This document shows, one piece after another, positions 1 to 7,745 of a stretch of DNA of 64,000 nt. The stretch spans positions 372,001 through 436,000 of the forward strand of contig NZ_WMCD01000002.1 in assembly GCF_010994275.1 (NCBI RefSeq), given 5' to 3'. The translations under genes and the position numbers were made by a program. The notes below the pieces were generated by a model. That model saw only the letters and a list, made by a program, of their open reading frames with translations, ran no database searches and had not been told where the DNA came from. Within the stretch, counting starts at the first letter, position 1. Each line of letters begins with the position of its first letter. The stretch comes from Cyclobacterium jeungdonense (GTDB taxonomy: Bacteria; Bacteroidota; Bacteroidia; Cytophagales; Cyclobacteriaceae).

Positions 1-7
1 CCTAGGA

Positions 8-613
8 CTAACTGTTTTCGAGCAGTTCGTCCTTAAGTTTTGCGAGATGTTCCAGTTTCTTCGGTTGCCGGAATTGTTTACAATAGACGGTATGGTATTG
101 ATGGGATTCCAGGAACCGTATTTGTGTTTTGACCCACTCGGTGCGTGTCAGTCCAGCATTAAAATGCCTCAGTTCATCAAACAATCGTTGAGATCCGATA
201 TCAAACAAATCCGTCCCGAGATATTCCAGGTCCGCATCTGCGACAATTTTACCCAAAAGGTCTTGAGGTTTTTGGGGAATTTTAGTGGCCATAATCATTT
301 GGCATATTTGCTGGGTTTGTTCTTCACTAAAATCGTAGGTAGTTAGGTCGGCTTTTACAATTTCACAGCTTTCCTGCTCATGCTCAATCATTCCTTTCAA
401 AAATCCACTGTCGTGATATAGTGCGGCCACCTTCACTAAGTCCAATTGATCTGCGTCTATTCTTTCCTCCTGAGAAATGAGAACCGCTTTGTCCAAAACA
501 TACCTGGTATGTGAAGCATTGTGATATGTGAGGTATTCAGGAAGTTGTTTCTTAAATCTACACATCAGGTTGTCAAAAAGTACATTAAATCTCTCCATAT
601 TATCCGTGTCCAC
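8..613 (-). CDS. HD-domain phosphohydrolase-like protein
   Basis: A 201-residue soluble protein with the metal-binding pattern of the HD superfamily: H31/H35 in the first helix region, the H67-D68 doublet in an AALYHDSG context, H78, and a later ADADLEYLG stretch (D126, D128) that fits the distal aspartate. Such proteins hydrolyse phosphate esters or nucleotides using one or two divalent metals; the substrate cannot be read from sequence. Its start overlaps the end of the upstream YitT-family gene by 14 bp, so the two are probably co-transcribed. The stop lies at the very edge of the window, so anything downstream is unseen. Confidence 0.85.
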   Translation of the reverse strand: MDTDNMERFNVLFDNLMCRFKKQLPEYLTYHNASHTRYVLDKAVLISQEERIDADQLDLVKVAALYHDSGFLKGMIEHEQESCEIVKADLTTYDFSEEQTQQICQMIMATKIPQKPQDLLGKIVADADLEYLGTDLFDIGSQRLFDELRHFNAGLTRTEWVKTQIRFLESHQYHTVYCKQFRQPKKLEHLAKLKDELLENS

Positions 614-1487
614 TTTTTTTCTTGATTAATCCTCCTTTTACTTCCTTAATACTCTGCACATATAAAAAAGCTTTGGGGTCAATTTCACTTATTGCCTCTT
701 TGAGGCGGTGAATTTCCAGCCTGGTGACCACTGTCATAATGATATCCACATCATGCACATCGTCGATTGTTCCAGGCAAATATCCCCTTTCACCTTTGTA
801 AACCGTAACGGCTTTTCCGAAATCCTCCACAATAAGCTCCTTAACCTTTGGATAGTTGGCAGAAATAATCGTCAAAGCAGTATATTCTTCAAATCCATTT
901 ACCACGTAGTCGGAGGTTTTCATGGCGGTATAATAAACCAAAATCGAATACATCCCTGTTTCAATTCCAAATTTAAACGCCGCCCCAATAATGATAAGGC
1001 TGTTTAGAGCCAGAATTATTTCCCCCGACGTCAGACTCGATTTTTTTTGGGTATAGTACCCGATGACTTCCAGCCCATCAATCACACCACCTCCACGGAT
1101 CACAAACCCAATCCCCAATCCGATAAAAAAGCCTCCAAAAACAGCAATCAGCACCTTATCGGTAGTAAAGGCGGGGATTTCAATAAAATACATCCCAGCT
1201 GCCAACAGTAAAATGGCAATTAATGCTTGCAGACTAAATGTCTTTCCGATTTTCCGATACCCCACAATAAGAAATGGGATGTTAAAAACGATGAGCAATA
1301 TACTGATAGGGATGTTTGCAAAACCTGTAACCAAAATGGAAATTCCAGTAACGCCCCCATCCAAAAAATTATTGGGAACCATAAATCCCTGAAGTCCAAT
1401 GACCGCAAAGAACACCCCCAGCACCATAAATGAAATCGACCTAAAAGAAAAAATGGATTTCCATTTGATACTGTCTGTTTTACTCAT
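600..1487 (-). CDS. YitT family membrane protein (DUF2179 C-terminal domain)
   Basis: A 295-residue protein with about five hydrophobic segments in the first ~200 residues, including the family's PNNFLDGGVTGISIL and GGGVIDGLEVIG-type stretches, followed by a soluble ~80-residue DUF2179 domain (from about residue 205, TALTIISANYPKVKELI). YitT proteins are integral inner-membrane proteins of unknown transport function, common in Firmicutes and Bacteroidetes. It is probably the first gene of a two-gene leftward unit with the HD hydrolase, which starts inside its 3' end. The annotation is by family only. Confidence 0.88.
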   Translation of the reverse strand: MSKTDSIKWKSIFSFRSISFMVLGVFFAVIGLQGFMVPNNFLDGGVTGISILVTGFANIPISILLIVFNIPFLIVGYRKIGKTFSLQALIAILLLAAGMYFIEIPAFTTDKVLIAVFGGFFIGLGIGFVIRGGGVIDGLEVIGYYTQKKSSLTSGEIILALNSLIIIGAAFKFGIETGMYSILVYYTAMKTSDYVVNGFEEYTALTIISANYPKVKELIVEDFGKAVTVYKGERGYLPGTIDDVHDVDIIMTVVTRLEIHRLKEAISEIDPKAFLYVQSIKEVKGGLIKKKSGHG

Positions 1488-1647
1488 ATTTTCTATTATT
1501 CAACTTAAACCTCCAAAATACTTAAAATAATAATGTCAAAAAAATTTACCCTGGCCGAAAGCCCACTAATTATAGCATTCTAAAAAATACCTGGTTAAAG
1601 AGATAGATTAACATCAGACATTGATAAGTAGGAGAATCAGCAAGGGC

Positions 1648-2223
1648 CTACCCAAGAACTTCATAGACAGTTAGTGGCTTTTGTTTATTCTTCACCATGA
1701 TATCGAAATAGTCGTTCAACATGCTAACAACCTGATCTGCAGGTTGTGTTTCGCTGATAGCCGTAAAACCACATATATCAATAAATGCAACCGACCCCTC
1801 TACCGTCTCGTTTTGAAGCAAAGCTTGCTCAAACTCTATACCTCACATAAAATTCAGGACTGTTTCGTCCACATACAAGCGAAGAATATTATTCTCTTGT
1901 TATGCTTGTAAAGTTTGCCTCAATTGCAAGACATGGGAGAGGGTCTTAACAATGGTAATTTCCAGGTCTTTAAAATCAATGGGTTTGGTAAAAAACTCCT
2001 TTACCCCGGATTCTATGGCTCTTTGGTGGTTTTCCACATCCCCATAGGCAGAGAATATACTTACGGTTATTTGGGGGTATTTCTGCTTGATTTTTTCCAA
2101 AAGAAGCAAGCCAGTGATCCCCGACATATAGATATCGGAAAAAAAACATATACCACTTTTGGCGGATGGGATGCATCCAAAAGGTCCAATGCCTCATAAC
2201 CGGAAAAGGCAAATACCAGCTCC
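1648..2223 (-). pseudogene. Decayed response regulator fused to class III adenylate/guanylate cyclase
   Basis: Read leftwards, the frames give a receiver-domain tail (ELVFAFSGYEALDLLDAS, then FSDIYMSGITGLLLLEKI, later the lysine motif FFTKPIDFKDLEI) and then a cyclase start (SVAFIDICGFTAISETQPAD, the first metal-binding motif of class III cyclases). There are at least four lesions. A frameshift falls in an 8-T run just before SDIYM. In-frame stops occur at 1900-1902 (after LRQTLQA) and about 1843-1845 (after VLNFM). Finally, the cyclase jumps from NDYFDIMVKN straight to a C-terminal KPLTVYEVLG, so most of the catalytic domain is deleted. The receiver N-terminus is missing, cut off by unrelated glycosidase sequence. 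It is certainly non-functional as a cyclase. Confidence 0.85.
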
Positions 2224-2354
2224 CACGCGTACTCTTCTCATCACCACCGTTTGTATCTTTATATTGATACTTCCTTCCAGCCTTTCCGCGCAACCCACCT
2301 GGCAAACCCCATCCAAAAACAGGGGCGGCTGGGCTCCCCACTGGTGGAAACCTG
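2215..2354 (+). pseudogene. Truncated duplicate of the 5' end of the GH29 glycosidase gene
   Basis: About 129 bp (2225-2353) align nearly base for base with 7746-7875, the signal-peptide and first-codon region of the two-module fucosidase. The equivalent of that gene's ATG is ACG here (2225-2227). The encoded RTLLITTVCIF and PSSLSAQ match RTLLITIVCIV and PSSLSAQ. A net 1-bp difference shifts the frame after the signal peptide, and similarity stops after CTGGTGGAAACCT. It is a fragment left by duplication or recombination and cannot encode a protein. It abuts the broken cyclase gene, so the junction marks a rearrangement point. Confidence 0.85.
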
Positions 2355-2550
2355 AGCTCCTATCTTACGGCTCTTTTCCAAGATCGGAAAATAATTCTGC
2401 TAATTACTTATCAGTTTTTTGTTTGAGCTGGAGGCAATGGACTTTTTTTACTTTTTTAAATATACCGGCCTTAATTGCTTTAATTGAACCTTAAAAACCA
2501 CCCCGGCTGCCCTTACATCTTATAGTTACTGCGGTGCATAATCTCAAAAG

Positions 2551-2580
2551 AAAGCCTGCAGTAGATGTACTGCAGGCTTT
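2551..2580 (-). terminator. Rho-independent terminator after the alpha/beta hydrolase gene
   Basis: A perfect 13-bp stem (AAAGCCTGCAGTA paired with its complement) with a four-base loop lies about 22 bp downstream of the stop at 2603. On the minus strand it is followed by CTTTTG. It ends the hydrolase transcript before the pseudogene region. Confidence 0.75.
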
Positions 2581-2602
2581 TACCTCCTGTTTTCACACAA
2601 TT

Positions 2603-3910
2603 TTAATACTCCATTTCATCCATTTGAACTTCGCTGACGGAATTCACACTTCCAATGAGGAAAAGCAAGGCTTCCGCAATGTTCTCCAAAAAAATGGTAG
2701 AATGTCCAAAATTGTCTACCTCAATACGTTTGTGCAAATAGCTGTTCTTTGCAGGAAAGATTTTTGAAGCGTATAAGTTGTCATGCCAATAGGGAATTAT
2801 ATAATCTCCTGTAGTATGAATGGTTACCAAGGGCATATTTATCAGCTTCCCGGAGGTTTCATATTTCCTGATAGAATTTCTCACCTGATGATAATCCGGT
2901 TCATCAATCCGTTGTACCTCGGCATTAAGCGTTTCATCATCGAGAGACCCAGAGTAAACGGTGTTTTTATTGTTGTAGGGGACTCCTTTCATCCTAATGC
3001 GCACGTCATTGGTCATCATGATGTTAAACCTTAGCAGTTCAAGTACAGCGGTTCCCACAGCGATTGGGTTATAGAAATCCACGGTTGCCTTCACCGTGTT
3101 CAACAACTGAAAGACCCGTTCAGGGTGGTCCGTCATTAGCGAAATAATCTTTTTTTGCAGGTCTCCTTCTTTTCCTTCCTTCCATTTTCCCATAATAGCA
3201 GGATCCACCCCATCTTTGGGGTTGCCCAAATCAAAACCAGCCGCCAACAGATCTGCTCCGAAAAAGTAGTTGAACAAGACATGAAAATCCCCATTGTACT
3301 GCAATTGCTTCTGAAAATCGCCAATAGGGGCACAAATGGAAATAGCTCCATCAAATAGACTGGGGTATTTCTCAATAGTTTTTATTGTCACTAACCCTCC
3401 TTCGGAGGGACCACCGATAAAAAGAAAATCCGGTGCGGAATAATCGGGATGAACCCTAAAAAAAAGCCTGGTAAGATCTGCCAAATTCTTCATATCCTCC
3501 ACCGCTTCCAACACCACAAGCCCATTGTCCCTGTAACTGGTGCTTGCATATCCAAATCCGTTGCCCTTTAAAATGTCTTCCACGGACGTCCCTTCTATCG
3601 CATCATCCGGCAATTTTACAGGCTCATAAGGTACCGGATCAACAATTCCATGGGCATACAACAACAAATACTTTTGGGGTAAGGAATTCCAAATAACTGA
3701 ATTGGGCAAACTTAGTTGCCACTTGGCTCCTCTATATTCTCCTACAAAGGTTCCAGGTGCAGTCTCTTCGTAACTCAAGGTATGCGGATTTTTGGTTTCC
3801 GGATCCCAAAACGCCCTCTCGTGACAGGAAACGACAAAAACAAAGGTAAAGATTACCCATAGAGGGGCCATCCGCCAGGATTTTAATAATGGATTTTTTT
3901 TTGTTTTCAT
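2603..3910 (-). CDS. Lipoprotein alpha/beta hydrolase
   Basis: A 435-residue protein with a basic start, a hydrophobic stretch (about residues 15-28) and a lipobox-like VVSC at C29, predicting a lipidated envelope protein. The alpha/beta hydrolase fold is suggested by a nucleophile elbow GPSEG (S169), a plausible acid in TTGDY (D369) and a late FGHSTIF histidine (H403). The LYAHGIV stretch near residue 86 fits the oxyanion-side loop. Substrate is unknown; carboxylester or peptide-like molecules are possible. It stands alone, with a strong terminator downstream and a ~460-bp AT-rich gap upstream. Confidence 0.75.
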   Translation of the reverse strand: MKTKKNPLLKSWRMAPLWVIFTFVFVVSCHERAFWDPETKNPHTLSYEETAPGTFVGEYRGAKWQLSLPNSVIWNSLPQKYLLLYAHGIVDPVPYEPVKLPDDAIEGTSVEDILKGNGFGYASTSYRDNGLVVLEAVEDMKNLADLTRLFFRVHPDYSAPDFLFIGGPSEGGLVTIKTIEKYPSLFDGAISICAPIGDFQKQLQYNGDFHVLFNYFFGADLLAAGFDLGNPKDGVDPAIMGKWKEGKEGDLQKKIISLMTDHPERVFQLLNTVKATVDFYNPIAVGTAVLELLRFNIMMTNDVRIRMKGVPYNNKNTVYSGSLDDETLNAEVQRIDEPDYHQVRNSIRKYETSGKLINMPLVTIHTTGDYIIPYWHDNLYASKIFPAKNSYLHKRIEVDNFGHSTIFLENIAEALLFLIGSVNSVSEVQMDEMEY

Positions 3911-4317
3911 GACTTTAGACTAAATGGTGGAAAATATACTATTAAGAAAATGTAGAAAGAGAAATTCGTCAAACAGGTTTTTATCGGTAGTCTATAGAAG
4001 AAATTTACAAAAAAATAAAATTAATTCGAAACTTATAATATAATTATTTTAACAGTCATTTTAATGACATTTAAAATTTATATAGTAATAATGCATAACA
4101 AATAGGCCGCAAATAGAATCTGAGCTAATTGACGGGAATTCTTGTTCAAAAAACCCTTACTACACTATGTAGCGTGTAAGTAAATACTATATATGGACAG
4201 GTTGAAGATCCATCCACGGCTTTTGACATCAATTCATTCTATCAAATTCAAGCTTATAAATACTCAATAAATTAGTATTCGCTTCTACATAAATATAAAT
4301 AGCGCCTGTTAGCTATA
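3911..4317. other. AT-rich intergenic region
   Basis: About 400 bp between the hydrolase start and the next terminator. It is strongly AT-rich with several short poly-A/T runs. No ORF, RNA gene or recognisable repeat was seen. It presumably contains the hydrolase promoter, but no clear TAnnTTTG box in the right orientation was identified. Confidence 0.6.
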
Positions 4318-4353
4318 AAAGAACCCGCCTCTCTCGTTAGAAGCGGGTTCTTT
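4318..4353 (-). terminator. Terminator after the T9SS repeat protein
   Basis: An 11-bp perfect stem (AAAGAACCCGC / GCGGGTTCTTT) with a 14-base loop lies immediately downstream of the stop at 4371. T-rich on the minus strand after the stem. Confidence 0.8.
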
Positions 4354-4370
4354 CCATTTATTCAGAATGA

Positions 4371-7079
4371 CTATGGCTTGAGAAGAATAAAATGATGGAA
4401 CCCTGTAGATGGAGACATCAATCGCAACAAAAGCTGCCCGGTATTGGCATTCCAGTCCCTGGCATCCATCACGATTTGGTTTGGCCCTTTGTGGATGATC
4501 CTGCTTTCCTTATGCAACGTTCTGCCCGCCATGTCATGGATACTGAGGGTTACCGTTTCTGTATAGTCACTTTCCGTATCGATGTACAGCACTTCTCCCA
4601 CGGGGTTGGGGTAAACCCGGATCTCGCTTGCTGACAGCTCCCCTGTTTCCTCATGTGGAATAGTGGCCTCTGTCTCAGGCATTCCAAACCTGAAGCCGGG
4701 CCCGGTTTTACTTTGATAGACCCCAATTCCGCCCCAGGACAAAGCCCTTCCCGGTATTGCATTTTCAGGCGACCCGATTTCATTGTCATAAACCACCCGG
4801 CCGGAATAGCGTTCCCAAATTTTGATCCTCAACCTGTCCCTTCCACCTTTCTGCATGGCTGCATCCACCAGGGAAAGAAAAAACCCGTACCTTCCCCGGC
4901 CGTTGATCCTGCCTTCCCCCCTTAACTGCACAGCGGCACCTTCAATACTCATCCAATCCAGATCCCATGCCCAGAAATTCAGGTTCGCCCGGCCAAACCT
5001 AAACAGCACCGAGCCGATGGGTTTGCTTTTGTTGTGGTTGTGGAAAGATACTAAAAACCGGGCGCTGCCGGTCAGGGAGGCATCTGCTGTATAGGCTCCC
5101 CGGGGAGAATATATAGAACCCACGCCGATAACCTTGCCCCTGTCGGATCCATCTACCATAAATATATGCTGATAGGAGTGGGCTGCCGTCACTCCACAGA
5201 GGTCCGCCACCCGAAGTTCCACCGTATAGGTGCCGGAATTTTCAAATGTGCGCTCTCCCCTGACCAGGTAGGTCTCCGTGGTACTATCAAAAACTAAGGT
5301 TGCCGGGCTTACTGATCCATCACTCCAGTGCCATGAAGCAGCAGCGAGATTATTGTCCGTTACTACATCACTTACGGTTACCGTGGTTCCCACAGGAATG
5401 GAGCCAACAAGGGCTTTTAAGGCACCAATAATCATAGGTGCATTATTCGTTACTGTTACTGTAAAAGTCTGCTCATCTGCGCAATTGCCGGCCGCGTCGG
5501 TGGCATTTACAAAAACCAATGTCTCCCCTAGAGGAAAAGTATAGGGGGAACAGATTTCGGTGCTTGCACCATCCAATAGGATACTGAATACAGGAGAGAC
5601 GGAAGCATCGTAATTGTCTGTTACTTCTGCAGAAAATGCTACAGATGCAGTACAGGTTCCCGCATCGGTTGTTACTGTAATGGGGGCTATTGCCTCAATA
5701 ACCGGAGCTTCATTGTCTTCCACCACCTCCTGTAGTTTAACTACCCAATAGTCCAAGCCACCTTTACTGTCTTCACTTTTATTCCCTGATGCAGGGGAGT
5801 CAGAAGAACCTGCCAGCAAGTAACCTCCATCAGGACTGGCGTTCGTACTGTAAAGATAGTCATAGCTGCTGCCACCTATGGTTTTGTCCCAGACTTTGTT
5901 GCCACTGCCGTCTATTTTGACAACCCAGTAGTCAGCAGAACCTATATTGTCCTCACTTTTATCCCCTGTTGCATCAGACCAAGAATCGCCTGCCAGTAGA
6001 AAGCCTCCATCAGGAGTGGGGATGAAACTTTTAGGACCGTCACCGCTACTCCCGCCGATGGTTTTATCCCAAACTTTGTTACCTAGTCCATCTATTTTGA
6101 CAACCCAGTAGTCGGAGAAACCTTTTTTGTTCCCACTTTTGTCCCCTGAAGCAGGGGAGTCAGATTCACCTGCCAGCAAATAGCCCCCGTCAGGGCTATG
6201 AGTGGCACAGAAAAGGCGGTCATCATTACTTCCTCCCAGGGTTTTGTCCCAGACCTTGTTACCGTTGCCGTCTATTTTGACAACCCAGTAGTCGATGCCA
6301 CCTTTCCTATTCTCACTTTTGTCGCATGAAGCAGGAGAGTTAGATTCACCTGCCAGCAAATAGCCCCCATCAGAGGTGGGAATGGTGACGTGAAGAACGT
6401 CATCACCACTTCCCCCTAAAGTTTTGTCCCAGACTTTGTTGCCGTTACCATCCGTTTTGACTACCCAGTAGTCCCTGCTACCTTTACTGTCCTCACTTTT
6501 ATCCCCTGATGCAGGGGAGTCAGAATAACCTGCCAGTAAAAAGCCCCCATCAGGGCCGGGGCTGGTACTGGAAAGAAGGTCATAATCACTCCCCCCGAAG
6601 GTATTGTCCCAGACTTTATTGCCGTTGGCGTCTATTTTTACTACCCAATAGTCCCATTCGCCTTTACTGTCCTCGCTTTTATCCCCTGATGCAGGGGAGT
6701 AGGAATACCCTGCCAATAAATAGCCTCCATCAGAAGTGGGGATGGTACTGCCAAAAACATCCCATAGATTCGCCCCGAAGGTTTTGTCCCAGACTTTTTT
6801 GCCGTTGCCATCCGTTTTGACGATCCAGAAATCAGTAAAACCATTACTATTCGCGGTTTTATTCCCTGATACAGGGGATTCCGAATAACCTGCCAGCAAA
6901 TAACCTCCATCGGGGCAGGGGGTGGTACTGAGAAGATAGTCATCGCTACTCCCGCCGAAGGTTTTGTCCCACTGAACAGTGGGTTGTGCAAAAGAAGTAT
7001 TAGAAAAGAAGTACAGGCCACCACTTAAAAGAATTCCCAAAAGCAGCGCAAATCCGTTGGTTTTTATAAAATTTTTCAT
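4371..7079 (-). CDS. T9SS-exported protein with seven tandem repeats, HYR and PKD-like domains
   Basis: A 902-residue protein. A signal peptide (about 1-31, ending FAQ) precedes seven tandem repeats of ~60 residues (about 35-455). Each contains a DGGYLLAG core, a SPASGDKSEDSKG-like loop, DYWVVKIDGNGNKVWDKT and GGS. Then come a HYR-type domain (about 462-545, APVIEAIAPITV to CADEQTFTVTV), a PKD-like domain (about 546-640), a ~150-residue region of unknown fold, and a C-terminal type A T9SS sorting domain (about 818-902, starting EIRVYPNPVGEVLYI). It should cross the outer membrane by the type IX system and be surface-attached or released. Seven blade-sized repeats suggest a seven-bladed beta-propeller, probably adhesive or carbohydrate-related; the ligand is unknown. 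No partner gene is adjacent. Confidence 0.85.
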   Translation of the reverse strand: MKNFIKTNGFALLLGILLSGGLYFFSNTSFAQPTVQWDKTFGGSSDDYLLSTTPCPDGGYLLAGYSESPVSGNKTANSNGFTDFWIVKTDGNGKKVWDKTFGANLWDVFGSTIPTSDGGYLLAGYSYSPASGDKSEDSKGEWDYWVVKIDANGNKVWDNTFGGSDYDLLSSTSPGPDGGFLLAGYSDSPASGDKSEDSKGSRDYWVVKTDGNGNKVWDKTLGGSGDDVLHVTIPTSDGGYLLAGESNSPASCDKSENRKGGIDYWVVKIDGNGNKVWDKTLGGSNDDRLFCATHSPDGGYLLAGESDSPASGDKSGNKKGFSDYWVVKIDGLGNKVWDKTIGGSSGDGPKSFIPTPDGGFLLAGDSWSDATGDKSEDNIGSADYWVVKIDGSGNKVWDKTIGGSSYDYLYSTNASPDGGYLLAGSSDSPASGNKSEDSKGGLDYWVVKLQEVVEDNEAPVIEAIAPITVTTDAGTCTASVAFSAEVTDNYDASVSPVFSILLDGASTEICSPYTFPLGETLVFVNATDAAGNCADEQTFTVTVTNNAPMIIGALKALVGSIPVGTTVTVSDVVTDNNLAAASWHWSDGSVSPATLVFDSTTETYLVRGERTFENSGTYTVELRVADLCGVTAAHSYQHIFMVDGSDRGKVIGVGSIYSPRGAYTADASLTGSARFLVSFHNHNKSKPIGSVLFRFGRANLNFWAWDLDWMSIEGAAVQLRGEGRINGRGRYGFFLSLVDAAMQKGGRDRLRIKIWERYSGRVVYDNEIGSPENAIPGRALSWGGIGVYQSKTGPGFRFGMPETEATIPHEETGELSASEIRVYPNPVGEVLYIDTESDYTETVTLSIHDMAGRTLHKESRIIHKGPNQIVMDARDWNANTGQLLLRLMSPSTGFHHFILLKP
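5715..6977 (-). repeat. Seven in-gene tandem repeats (~180 bp each)
   Basis: The DNA encoding residues 35-455 of the T9SS protein consists of seven recognisably homologous ~180-bp units. Neighbouring units share long identical stretches (for example the DYWVVK and SPASGDKS segments), which points to duplication or gene conversion within the gene. Copy 4 carries SCDKS where the others have SGDKS or SGNKS (copy 6 has TGDKS). Confidence 0.85.
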
Positions 7080-7745
7080 AGTGATAAGTGTAGGGGTTTA
7101 TTTAATACTTATAATTCTAGTAGTACCTGCTCGTTTTTAAAAGCGGTGTACTACCGGGCAGGAAAGGATGGAAGGGCGTCTTTCTTCTAAAAAAAAACAC
7201 CCCCTTATCCGCTGGAAAATAAATTTGATTAAGCCGTTTACGGGCTTTCCACATGCAGCCATTCAAGGCGGGCATGTACCAAATAAGCTGTTGTAGAATT
7301 CGCCAATAAATCCATGGCTTTTGCTGTTTAACATGATGATTTAAATGATACACGCTCCTGATACAATGCATCAGGGGAGGCCAACGTAAAGCGCTTAACT
7401 AACTTCTCGAATTGTTGCCGGCGACCCTTATGGGGAAGCTGGGGCACAACTGGGAAAACTAAAAAATATGGAGAAAAGACTTTACGCGGTTTCCAAAAGT
7501 CGGCTAGGAAATCACAATTAAAATTATTCAGTTACTGACTAAAGATCAATGATTTAGATCATATTTTTTGACATTACGGAAAAAAGATCGGATTATTAAA
7601 CCATTCAGGAGTATTTTCCAGGTGGCATAACTATCAATTACAGCAAAAAACAATCTCCTTCATTCCTCACCTTCCGAACACTGCTGTATAAGCCGTTTTT
7701 TGTATATTTAATGGTCGGCGATCAACACAAACTCCTCCAGTATCC
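7080..7745. other. Intergenic region between divergent secreted-protein genes
   Basis: About 665 bp separating the leftward T9SS repeat gene from the rightward glycosidase gene. It should contain both promoters. A short leftward reading frame exists around 7117-7371, but it has no recognisable domain and a tryptophan/arginine-rich, non-natural-looking composition, so it is not called. No repeat or RNA was recognised. Confidence 0.5.

Noticed and set aside
1681..1911. Rightward frame inside the cyclase pseudogene
   Set aside because: It is the reverse strand of recognisable cyclase/receiver sequence, so a shadow.
2139..2150. Frameshift in the T run as a sequencing error
   Set aside because: Possible alone, but two further stop codons and a large deletion in the same gene make true decay much more likely.
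5715..6977. Regular repeat array considered as CRISPR
   Set aside because: Units are ~180 bp, in frame and lie inside one long coding gene; there are no short repeats with unique spacers.
7117..7371. 84-codon leftward reading frame upstream of the T9SS protein
   Set aside because: No domain, odd composition and no support for a start; treated as intergenic.
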